Of a stretch of DNA of 5,334 bases, positions 1 through 5,147 are shown in pieces; the first letter of the stretch is position 1, and every line of letters starts with the position of its first letter. This stretch comes from Acidobacteriaceae bacterium (GTDB lineage: Bacteria; Acidobacteriota; Terriglobia; Terriglobales; Acidobacteriaceae), in assembly GCA_003165855.1 (NCBI GenBank), contig PMXH01000425.1:1-5334 (forward strand). Reading direction: 5' to 3'. Both the position numbers and the translations under genes were made by a program. A model generated the notes under the pieces. It did not search any database. It had not been told where the DNA came from and saw only the letters and a list, made by a program, of their open reading frames with translations.

Positions 1-693
1 GATTCCTCGATTCTGTGAGCCGGGGATCACGTACTGGCGCTTCGATCCGGTAACTGGGCCGGCATTCGGAACAGGCTCCTTGAACCCCGTAGAGCAGGAA
101 AGCTGTTTGCGTGCCCTATGGAGTCTGGTCTTGACTGTTGCCAGGGTGAGGTCGAGAGTTCGAGCCACCTCCTTCATCGAGCATTCCTGTTGAATCCAGG
201 TTGTCAGTGGGGTGCGAAGGGTGATATCGAGCTTGGAGATTGCACGCAAGACGTAGTCAGACCTCTGGCGCAATTCACAAAGCTGCTCCGGGTTCAATGC
301 CGTTTCAGGAATATCAATCGTTTGAGTGGGCTCACCCGAATCCGATGACGGTTCGAACGAAATTTCCAAACGACTGCGGCGTCTCCGCAGAACCATCAGC
401 GCGGAATTGATAGCGATCCTCATGAGCCATGATGCGAATTGAGATCTTCCTTGAAAGGAATCCAGCGCCAAATATGCGCGAAGAAAAGTCTCCTGCAGCG
501 CGTCCTCTGCGTCTTCGTGGTTCCTGGTTATTGATTGAATTCGTTTATAAAGACGGCGTGAGTAACGGCCCTGGAGTTCCTCGAATGCAGAGTTTGATCC
601 GGCTCTCGCCGCGGCAACCAGTTCCAGGTCTCCGCAGGCGGCATTCTGATGATCGTTTACCTCAGGAAAACAACTACTACGGTATAGCTGCAT
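1..693 (-). CDS. ECF-type RNA polymerase sigma factor, 3' end beyond the window
   Basis: This is an alternative sigma factor of the sigma-70 extracytoplasmic-function group, which directs core RNA polymerase to a dedicated promoter set. The frame is open from position 693 to the window edge (231 codons, no stop seen). Region 2 spans about residues 22-106: DAEDALQETFLRAY at 61-74 is the core-binding region 2.2, and FASWLMRIAINSALMVLRRR from 86 is the -10-recognising region 2.4. Region 4 covers about 148-199, with the helix-turn-helix EVARTLDLTLATVKTRLHRA at 175-194. The ATG at 693-691 is preceded on its strand by GAGGGA eight bases upstream; a GTG immediately before it (696-694) is an alternative. 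At least 32 residues follow region 4, longer than a minimal ECF factor. No anti-sigma gene is visible. The gene is divergent from the response-regulator genes, and a copy of the shared motif at 827-853 faces it. The family call is firm; the regulon it controls is unknown. Confidence 0.9.
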   Translation of the reverse strand, partial: MQLYRSSCFPEVNDHQNAACGDLELVAAARAGSNSAFEELQGRYSRRLYKRIQSITRNHEDAEDALQETFLRAYLALDSFQGRSQFASWLMRIAINSALMVLRRRRSRLEISFEPSSDSGEPTQTIDIPETALNPEQLCELRQRSDYVLRAISKLDITLRTPLTTWIQQECSMKEVARTLDLTLATVKTRLHRARKQLSCSTGFKEPVPNAGPVTGSKRQYVIPGSQNRGI

Positions 694-826
694 CACTCGT
701 CTCCCTCAATGTGAGTTTCAAGAAGCGTCTTCGGACATGAAGATCGGATGGCGCAGACGTAACGGAGAAGCCTGAATCAGACCCGCGTCAACTGCCTGTC
801 ATTAAGCCTCAAGCGCGGAGACGTGG

Positions 827-853
827 CCATTGGACGAAGGTATTGATCAATAC
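827..853 (-). promoter_or_regulatory. copy 1 of shared regulator motif, facing the sigma factor gene
   Basis: Read on the minus strand this contains a perfect 14-base palindrome, GTATTGATCAATAC (840-853), continuing into CTTCGTCCAATGG. It matches the copy upstream of the cytochrome P460 gene at 23 of 27 positions. It lies about 135 bases upstream of the sigma factor start and its conserved tail points toward that gene. The inverted heptamers GTATTG and CAATAC with two bases between them are what a dimeric LuxR-type DNA-binding domain could occupy. Binding by the FixJ-type regulator encoded nearby is inference. Confidence 0.7.
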
Positions 854-1020
854 GTTTGTACGAACTGGCTCCAGTTGATGCGTGAGTTCCTACCGACGTT
901 TTGATTCATTCGAAGTGACATCAAACATGTCTGTACGACATCCGACGTGCGGCCTCGGTTGCTCCTTTGCAAATGACACAAACCACTGGTGAGCAATGAC
1001 TTGCAGGAGAATTTCACACG

Positions 1021-1047
1021 TTGGTAACCAATACCTAAGTACAATAG
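1021..1047 (+). promoter_or_regulatory. copy 2 of shared regulator motif, upstream of the response regulators
   Basis: The core CAATACCT (1029-1036) is followed at the conserved distances by GT (1039-1040) and AAT (1043-1045). The left half is poor; instead a different dyad, TTGGT-A-ACCAA, covers 1021-1031. It matches the copy at 3261-3287 at 18 of 27 positions, making it the weakest of the four. TACAAT at 1040-1045 resembles a -10 hexamer, but no -35 hexamer sits at a normal distance. It lies about 210 bases upstream of the receiver gene at 1258, so autoregulation is a reasonable guess. Confidence 0.5.
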
Positions 1048-1257
1048 ACGCCGCCAAAGTGAGAGTAGATGATGGGTTTGTGCAGCACGAAAAAGGAGAC
1101 TTCATAGAGACAAAGGCAGCCGCGTTGTTGATTTGCTGTCCTGAGTGGAGCAAGCAGCACTTTCGGAAGGTGCACATCGACTTCCCCAAGCAGCGTAGGT
1201 GGAACCCACGCTTCGCGAAGTTGGGAAAAGCTGTTTTAGGAGCAGATTGAGATCTCT

Positions 1258-1632
1258 ATGACGAACTCACAATTGCTTGTATCAATCGTCGATGATGATG
1301 AGTCGGTTCGCGAATCGCTGCCCGATCTCCTAAAAGAGTTCGGTTTTGCGTCTCAGACGTTCTGTTCTGCCGAGGAATTCCTTGCGAGCGATGGTATGTC
1401 CCAGGGGAAATGTTTGATTCTCGACGTTGCCATGTCGGGAATGTCTGGTCCCGAACTGCAAAAGGAGCTGAATCGTCGAAAGATCAAGATACCTATTATC
1501 TTCGTCACCGCGCGTCGGGACGAAGCTTTACGGTCGCACCTGATCGATGAGGGCGCGATCGCGTGCTTGTTCAAGCCATTCAGCGATGCCGCAATGCTGG
1601 AGGCGCTGAATTCTGCGCTCCACGTCGATTGA
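1258..1632 (+). CDS. receiver-only response regulator, FixJ-receiver type
   Basis: This is a stand-alone phosphoacceptor (REC) domain of 124 residues with no output domain, so it probably works by protein contact or as a phosphate sink in a two-component relay. Key residues are present: acidic pocket D12-D13, phosphoacceptor D56 in LILDVAMSGMSG, switch residue T84 and K106-P107 in LFKPFS. Those positions match residue for residue the receiver of the next gene, so the two are probably ancient duplicates. The stretch after T84 (ARRDEALRSHLIDEGAIAC) differs clearly from the GHGDIPKSVQAMKAGAVEF of its neighbour; this is the alpha4-beta5 side that usually mediates output, which fits a different partner. 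The ATG at 1258 has AGGAG at 1238-1242, rather far (15 bases), and a weak GAG closer. Only 78 bases separate it from the chosen start of the next gene, so co-transcription is likely. No cognate kinase is in view. Confidence 0.9.
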   Translation: MTNSQLLVSIVDDDESVRESLPDLLKEFGFASQTFCSAEEFLASDGMSQGKCLILDVAMSGMSGPELQKELNRRKIKIPIIFVTARRDEALRSHLIDEGAIACLFKPFSDAAMLEALNSALHVD

Positions 1633-1697
1633 TCGCTGTTTCAGTAACTAAGTCGCAGATTTACAATGACTCATCAGTGCGCACGCGTTTTTGATGT

Positions 1698-1702
1698 GAG
1701 GG
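1698..1702 (+). promoter_or_regulatory. ribosome binding site deciding the start at 1711
   Basis: GAGGG stands eight bases before ATG 1711. The upstream in-frame ATG at 1666 has no comparable purine tract, and the 15 extra residues it would add precede the usual start of a receiver domain. Confidence 0.65.
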
Positions 1703-1710
1703 CCCAACCG

Positions 1711-2358
1711 ATGCCAGAGAGCCAGCCAGTCGTTCTCGTCGTAGATGACGACATTTCTGTACGCGAATCGCTCGAACTCTTGCTTCGCAACAAGAGTCTG
1801 GACGTGGAGACGTTTGTTTCGGCGCAGGAACTTCTCAACTGCCCCCCGAAAACAGTGCCAAGTTGCCTACTATTGGATATTTCTCTTCCTGGGCTCAATG
1901 GTCTCGATTTGCAGAAACGTCTCGCAGTGGAACGGTATGAGATGCCAATTATCTTCATCACCGGCCATGGGGACATTCCCAAAAGCGTGCAGGCGATGAA
2001 GGCAGGTGCTGTGGAGTTCCTGACCAAACCGTTCAGTGACGAGATTCTGCTGAATGCCGTTCGCAATGCCTTGATACGCAGCAGGGCATTACTTGAGCGA
2101 TCTGCGGAGATCCGGGCGTTGAAGGCTCGTTACTCATGTCTCACCGCCCGCGAGCGCGACGTGATGGCGTTGGTGGTTATTGGCCTGCCGAATAAGCAGG
2201 TGGGCGGCGAACTGGGAATCAGCGAAATTACGGTGAAGGCGCACCGCGGCAGCCTCATGCGGAAAATGAAAGCTGAATCCCTCGCAGAATTGGTGAACAT
2301 TGCCGCACGCCTTCGCCTGCCGCGCCGCGCTGGATCGGCTATGTCCTCGGCTAGATAA
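1711..2358 (+). CDS. FixJ/NarL-type response regulator with LuxR-type DNA-binding domain
   Basis: This is a cytoplasmic two-component transcription regulator of 215 residues, the normal size for the FixJ/NodW group. The N-terminal receiver (about 6-121) has the acidic pocket D12-D13, phosphoacceptor D56 in LLLDISLPGLNG, T84 and K106-P107, followed by the FixJ signature GHGDIPKSVQAMKAGAVEFL (85-104). A linker rich in Arg and Glu (122-140) leads to the LuxR-type helix-turn-helix (about 143-201), with LTARERDVMALVVIGLPNKQ and the recognition helix SEITVKAHRGSLMRKM. Phosphorylation at D56 should promote dimerisation and binding to inverted sites. An ATG at 1666 would give 230 residues, but GAGGG at 1698-1702 favours 1711. 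It is the only recognisable motif-binding candidate in the window and so the most likely reader of the four shared motif copies (inference). Its partner histidine kinase is not in the window. Confidence 0.92.
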   Translation: MPESQPVVLVVDDDISVRESLELLLRNKSLDVETFVSAQELLNCPPKTVPSCLLLDISLPGLNGLDLQKRLAVERYEMPIIFITGHGDIPKSVQAMKAGAVEFLTKPFSDEILLNAVRNALIRSRALLERSAEIRALKARYSCLTARERDVMALVVIGLPNKQVGGELGISEITVKAHRGSLMRKMKAESLAELVNIAARLRLPRRAGSAMSSAR

Positions 2359-2385
2359 GCCTCGAGCGGAAACATCGTGCGTCAC

Positions 2386-2399
2386 GCGACTTTCGTCGC
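2386..2399 (+). repeat. short hairpin after the response regulator
   Basis: GCGAC-TTTC-GTCGC forms a perfect five-base-pair stem with a four-base loop, 27 bases past the stop codon. There is no T tract after it, so it is at best a weak transcription or mRNA-processing signal. Confidence 0.3.
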
Positions 2400-2427
2400 C
2401 AAGGGGTCCTATCGCGCCTCCACGAAG

Positions 2428-2454
2428 GTATCGGTCAATACCTTTGTCTCATAT
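2428..2454 (+). promoter_or_regulatory. copy 3 of shared regulator motif, upstream of the pseudo-receiver gene
   Basis: The core CAATACCT (2436-2443) is followed by TT, GTCT and AT at the conserved spacing. The left arm GGTAT (2427-2431) mirrors ATACC (2438-2442) across six bases. It matches copy 1 at 20 and copy 4 at 19 of 27 positions. It lies about 177 bases upstream of the ATG at 2631. TATACA at 2463-2468 could be a -10 element downstream of it, though this is weak. Confidence 0.6.
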
Positions 2455-2532
2455 TGCGCAGGTATACATCACTGTCCTCGTCACATCTCTAGTAGCGTGC
2501 CGGTCACATTGGCGACTGAAGCGGCATCACCG

Positions 2533-2592
2533 CCGCGGACTGTTTTCCGCGGGCGTCAATCGCGGCTCGTCAGCTCAGAGCTGGGCGCCCAG
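2533..2592 (+). repeat. cluster of three dyad symmetries in the leader of the pseudo-receiver gene
   Basis: Three perfect dyads crowd into 60 bases: CCGCGGA/TCCGCGG with a six-base loop (2533-2552), CAGCTC-A-GAGCTG (2571-2583), and the 12-base palindrome CTGGGCGCCCAG (2581-2592), which overlaps the second by three bases. No T tract follows any of them, so a simple terminator is unlikely. In the transcript they could form stems just upstream of the ribosome binding site; in DNA they could be operators. The overlap of the last two means their stems would compete. Confidence 0.45.
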
Positions 2593-2620
2593 TCCAGACA
2601 CCTTCGACGCTTAGAAATTT

Positions 2621-2624
2621 GGAG
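2621..2624 (+). promoter_or_regulatory. ribosome binding site deciding the start at 2631
   Basis: GGAG lies six bases before ATG 2631. The frame opens earlier with a TTG at 2619, but that start would overlap this site and has no purine tract of its own. Confidence 0.7.
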
Positions 2625-2630
2625 ATATAC

Positions 2631-3173
2631 ATGGGTTCATCCTCGAAAGGCGTCAGCTTCATTACAGACACCTCCTGCAACATTGGTGCAGTGGACGCCG
2701 ATCACTTTGCTCACCGTGCGGTTCTTTCTCGACTCCCGCTGCCGGCATCGTCAAGCGAGGGAACCACGCTGAATCGAGCTGATCGGTCCCTGATCGTAAC
2801 TGCCAGGAATCCGCCCCGCATTCTTTTGGTTGACGCGGCGCGGCAGTTGCACGAATTGCACCTCGCGCTGCTGCGATCCATTCCAGCCCACGTGGAAACC
2901 TTGACCTCCTGTTCTGACTTGTACTTCCACGAGGAGCGGGCTTACGCACTGGTGATCCTCGTCCCACATCCGCAGTCAAAGGAGGCGGCTGAGGCCGCAC
3001 ATTTTGTCCGCCATCGGTGGAGCGCGGCAAAAATTCTCCTGCTCGAAAGCGAGTCCGCTCTGATTGACGACTGGCTTTACGACGACCGGGCCGAACCTCA
3101 TTTGCATCCGGCGACTATCCGCGGAGCGGCAATCGGGCTCATGTCTCAACAAGAGTATTGGATTCGAGCATGA
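2631..3173 (+). CDS. degenerate receiver-like protein lacking the phosphoacceptor aspartate
   Basis: A 180-residue protein with no signal peptide or membrane segment. Residues 1-60 are low in recognisable structure. From 62 to about 171 the pattern follows a receiver fold: PPRILLVDA (beta1, one acidic residue, D68), VETLTSCSDL (beta2/alpha2, 88-97), YALVILVPHP (beta3, 105-114), AKILLLESES (beta4, 133-142) and EPHLHPAT (155-162) where active receivers have K-P. At the phosphoacceptor position in beta3 there is only Leu, Val or Pro, and the K-P pair reads H-P, so Asp phosphorylation looks impossible. It therefore resembles a pseudo-receiver that acts by binding a partner. It lies between the response regulators and the P460 operon, with its own leader and motif copy. 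The fold call rests on hydrophobic pattern alone; a novel small protein is the alternative. Confidence 0.65.
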   Translation: MGSSSKGVSFITDTSCNIGAVDADHFAHRAVLSRLPLPASSSEGTTLNRADRSLIVTARNPPRILLVDAARQLHELHLALLRSIPAHVETLTSCSDLYFHEERAYALVILVPHPQSKEAAEAAHFVRHRWSAAKILLLESESALIDDWLYDDRAEPHLHPATIRGAAIGLMSQQEYWIRA

Positions 3174-3260
3174 ACATCGAGAGTTTATCCGCCCAGACTG
3201 GAATCGTTGCAGACAGGCTGAACTGACAATTCGCCCCGTGCGCAGGGGATTCATACCTAT

Positions 3261-3287
3261 GTATTACCCAATACCTTCGTCTAATGG
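3261..3287 (+). promoter_or_regulatory. copy 4 of shared regulator motif, upstream of the P460 operon
   Basis: GTATTACC is followed by CAATACCTTCGTCTAATGG, matching the minus-strand copy at 827-853 at 23 of 27 positions. The conserved end lies about 98 bases upstream of the cytochrome P460 start. The left half GTATTA is an imperfect mirror of CAATAC. It is the best candidate for activation of the cytochrome and dehydrogenase genes by the FixJ-type regulator; that link is inference. No standard -35/-10 pair is obvious, which fits an activator-dependent promoter. Confidence 0.7.
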
Positions 3288-3305
3288 ATTTGCTTTCTCG
3301 CCTCT

Positions 3306-3323
3306 GGCTTAATCACATAAGCC
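3306..3323 (+). repeat. hairpin in the P460 leader
   Basis: GGCTTA-ATCACA-TAAGCC is a perfect six-base-pair dyad with a six-base loop, 19 bases past motif copy 4 and 62 bases before the start codon. No T tract follows. It may be a leader stem affecting mRNA stability or a second operator; the sequence does not decide. Confidence 0.4.
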
Positions 3324-3371
3324 GCTTTGGGTGAGTCGGCGCATCCCGTCAGAACTACGAAGAAGCGGCAT

Positions 3372-3377
3372 GGGAGA
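3372..3377 (+). promoter_or_regulatory. ribosome binding site deciding the start at 3385
   Basis: GGGAGA lies seven bases before ATG 3385. In-frame alternatives at GTG 3331, ATG 3370 and ATG 3379 are less well placed, and only the 3385 start puts a compact basic N-region directly before the signal-peptide core. Confidence 0.7.
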
Positions 3378-3384
3378 AATGGCA

Positions 3385-3945
3385 ATGAAGCAACTCAGCA
3401 CGAATCGAAAGAGGCTTTGGATCGCCTGCATGGCATTTGCAGCATCTGCTTTGGTTGCAGGCGCGGCCCTCGCAGATCAAGACAGGTATACACTGACGGC
3501 GCCCAATGGGGTTGCCTTCTCAGATTTCAGAGGATACGACGAATGGCAGTATGTCGCGGTGAGCACAACCGGCACCGGGATCAAGGCAATCTTGGGAAAC
3601 CCCGCAATGATCGAAGCTTACAAGAAAGGCATCCCCGGAAACGGGGAACCTTTCCCCGACGGTGCCGCGATCGTCAAAATCGAGTGGGCCAAGGCCCCGA
3701 ATCCCGTGTCCCCTTACCCGGTGGAGATTCCGACAACTCTCAGGTCGCTTTCCTTCATTGAAAAGGATTCAAAGAGATTCCCTGATACGAGCGGATGGGG
3801 ATACGCCAAGTTCCTTTACGATCCGGCGACGCGTACGTTTAAGCATGATGGAAACGACCCATCTTTTGGAAAGAAGGTGTGCTACCAGTGTCATACGGCT
3901 GTGGCAGATAGAGACTACATCTTCACAAATTACCCGCTACGGTGA
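3385..3945 (+). CDS. exported cytochrome P460 family protein with one CxxCH heme site
   Basis: A 186-residue periplasmic c-type cytochrome. Residues 1-30 form a classic Sec signal peptide: basic start (KQLSTNRKR), hydrophobic core, and an ALA cleavage site before D31. The mature part carries features I recognise from the cytochrome P460 family: FSDFRGYDEWQYVAVS (45-60), a conserved FPDGAAIVKIEW segment (90-101), SGWGYAKFLYD (136-146) and the heme-binding CYQCH at 166-170 followed by ADRDYIFTNY near the C-terminus. Characterised P460 enzymes oxidise hydroxylamine and hold a heme crosslinked to a lysine; other family members lack that activity, and I cannot tell from sequence which type this is. 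It is the first gene of an apparent operon: the dehydrogenase starts 65 bases after its stop. A strong copy of the shared motif lies upstream. The family call is good; the reaction is unknown. Confidence 0.85.
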   Translation: MKQLSTNRKRLWIACMAFAASALVAGAALADQDRYTLTAPNGVAFSDFRGYDEWQYVAVSTTGTGIKAILGNPAMIEAYKKGIPGNGEPFPDGAAIVKIEWAKAPNPVSPYPVEIPTTLRSLSFIEKDSKRFPDTSGWGYAKFLYDPATRTFKHDGNDPSFGKKVCYQCHTAVADRDYIFTNYPLR

Positions 3946-4010
3946 TGAGTCCAAGGCGCGTTGTTGGCGAGAGGTTAATCCGCGCAGACCAATAAGAAGA
4001 AGGAGAGACC

Positions 4011-5042
4011 ATGGCGACCACGGTTGCAGTGAAAACGATGAAGGCCGCACAAGTGACCGGAGCAGGAGCTGGCTTCGAGATTGTCGAACGGGAAATCCCC
4101 GAGCCTGGTCCGGGACAGGTTCGCATCAAGGTGCTGGCGTGCGGAGTGTGCCACAGCGATGCGCTAGTTGTCGAAGGCTCGTGGCCTGGAATCGCGTACC
4201 CGCGCGTTCCGGGACATGAGGTCGCGGGCATAGTGGACATGCTGGGCGCAGGAGTGACCGAATGGCGCAAAGGCCAGCGCGTAGGCGTGGGCTGGCACGG
4301 CGGCCACGACGGAACCTGCGCCGAATGCCGGCGCGGTGATTTTCGAAACTGCCGCAATCAGAAGATTGCAGGGATAAGTTACGACGGAGGCTACCAGCAG
4401 TTCATGGTGGCTCCCACCGAAGCCCTGGCTTCGATCCCGGAAAGCCTGAGCGATGTGGAGGCGGCGCCCCTGTTGTGTGCCGGCATCACCACCTACGACG
4501 CTCTGCGACACGCAGGCGCAATGCCGGGGGATCTAGTAGCGGTTCAAGGAATTGGAGGGCTCGGCCATCTCGGAGTTCAATTCGCCAACAAATTCGGCTA
4601 CAAAGTTGCTGCAATTGGGCGAGGGCCGCGAAATGAGTCGCTCGCAAAGAAGCTTGGCGCCCAGGTGTACATCGATAGCAATGCGCAGGACGCATCTGAG
4701 GAACTGCAAAAGCTGGGCGGCGCGAGGGTCATTATGGCGACAGCGCCGAACTCGAAGGCGATGTCTGAATTAATCGACGGCCTCGGCCCGAATGGCAAAC
4801 TTCTGGTGATCGGCGCTAGCTTCGATCCAATCGAAGTGACGCCGATTCAGCTGATCATGGGCAGCAAGACCGTCCAGGGATGGGCTGCGGGACCGCCAGC
4901 CGATTCAGAAGACACGCTTCGCTTTGCGGCATTAAGCGGCGTACGCGCCATGATCGAGACCTATCCGCTTGAGCAGGCGGCGGCGGCGTATGCCCGCATG
5001 ATGAGCGGCAAGGCTGAGTTTCGCGTTGTGTTGACGATGTGA
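4011..5042 (+). CDS. zinc-dependent alcohol dehydrogenase of the MDR superfamily
   Basis: A cytoplasmic medium-chain NAD(P)-dependent alcohol dehydrogenase of 343 residues, a normal full length. The N-terminal catalytic domain has the catalytic-zinc residues C47 (in CGVCHSD), H69-E70 (PGHE) and C156 (PLLCAGITTYDALR). The structural-zinc loop has C103, C106 and C114, but the position of the first cysteine, three before C103, is D100. The Rossmann domain carries the dinucleotide loop QGIGGLGHLGVQFA (179-192). R204 after the second strand (AAIGRG) hints at NADP(H) use, weakly. The start is supported by AGGAG at 4001-4005, five bases upstream. It follows the cytochrome P460 gene by 65 bases and precedes another exported protein by 105, so it is probably co-transcribed with them. 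It would interconvert an alcohol and aldehyde; the substrate cannot be read from sequence. Confidence 0.93.
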   Translation: MATTVAVKTMKAAQVTGAGAGFEIVEREIPEPGPGQVRIKVLACGVCHSDALVVEGSWPGIAYPRVPGHEVAGIVDMLGAGVTEWRKGQRVGVGWHGGHDGTCAECRRGDFRNCRNQKIAGISYDGGYQQFMVAPTEALASIPESLSDVEAAPLLCAGITTYDALRHAGAMPGDLVAVQGIGGLGHLGVQFANKFGYKVAAIGRGPRNESLAKKLGAQVYIDSNAQDASEELQKLGGARVIMATAPNSKAMSELIDGLGPNGKLLVIGASFDPIEVTPIQLIMGSKTVQGWAAGPPADSEDTLRFAALSGVRAMIETYPLEQAAAAYARMMSGKAEFRVVLTM

Positions 5043-5096
5043 TGCCCGCTGGCTTCGGCAAAGAATGACGCCGCCGAGAACGGGCCAGTCTAGTCG

Positions 5097-5107
5097 CCGA
5101 CGGTCGG
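5097..5107 (+). repeat. small dyad between the dehydrogenase and the next gene
   Basis: CCGAC-G-GTCGG is a perfect 11-base odd palindrome 54 bases past the dehydrogenase stop. No T tract follows and the arms are short, so it is not a convincing terminator. The shared CAATACCT motif is absent from this gap, which supports read-through into the gene at 5148. Confidence 0.25.
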
Positions 5108-5134
5108 ACTGAACAAGTATCGAGGCCAAAGGAC

Positions 5135-5140
5135 AGGAGG
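5135..5140 (+). promoter_or_regulatory. ribosome binding site deciding the start at 5148
   Basis: AGGAGG is a full-strength site seven bases before ATG 5148. An in-frame ATG at 5142 is only one base from it and is too close to be used. Confidence 0.75.
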
Positions 5141-5147
5141 AATGAGG

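Larger units (their letters stand above)
697..1257. other. long divergent intergenic region with no convincing gene
   Basis: About 560 bases separate the sigma factor from the first response regulator. The frames that stay open here (for example 996-1250 plus and 890-1189 minus) overlap one another, show no recognisable domain and lack a good ribosome binding site. What I can support is two copies of the shared 27-base motif: 827-853 facing left and 1021-1047 facing right. Long leaders on both sides of the motifs are therefore likely. I saw no tRNA, insertion sequence or clear terminator. A small unrecognised protein ending just before the response regulator (996-1250) cannot be wholly excluded. 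Confidence 0.6.

Noticed and set aside
429..740. Plus-strand open frame of 103 codons
   Set aside because: It is antisense to the sigma factor gene, whose conserved regions 2.2 and 2.4 fall in this stretch.
1040..1045. TACAAT as the -10 hexamer of a normal sigma-70 promoter
   Set aside because: No -35 hexamer lies at 16-18 bases; the resemblance comes from the conserved AAT of the shared motif.
890..1189. Minus-strand open frame of 99 codons
   Set aside because: It overlaps the plus-strand frame and motif copy 2, the protein looks like no known family, and no ribosome binding site precedes it.
996..1250. Open frame of 84 codons ending just before the receiver gene
   Set aside because: It has no recognisable domain, no good ribosome binding site, and motif copy 2 lies inside it; it is more likely leader DNA than a gene.
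1666..1710. Fifteen-residue N-terminal extension of the FixJ-type regulator from ATG 1666
   Set aside because: A better ribosome binding site serves ATG 1711 and the extension precedes the normal receiver start.
3170..3226. Tiny frame of 18 codons whose ATG overlaps the pseudo-receiver stop as ATGA
   Set aside because: The overlap suggests translational coupling, but the peptide is very short with no recognisable feature, so chance is more likely.
3235..3249. CCCC/GGGG inverted repeat as a terminator before motif copy 4
   Set aside because: The stem has only four base pairs and no T tract follows.
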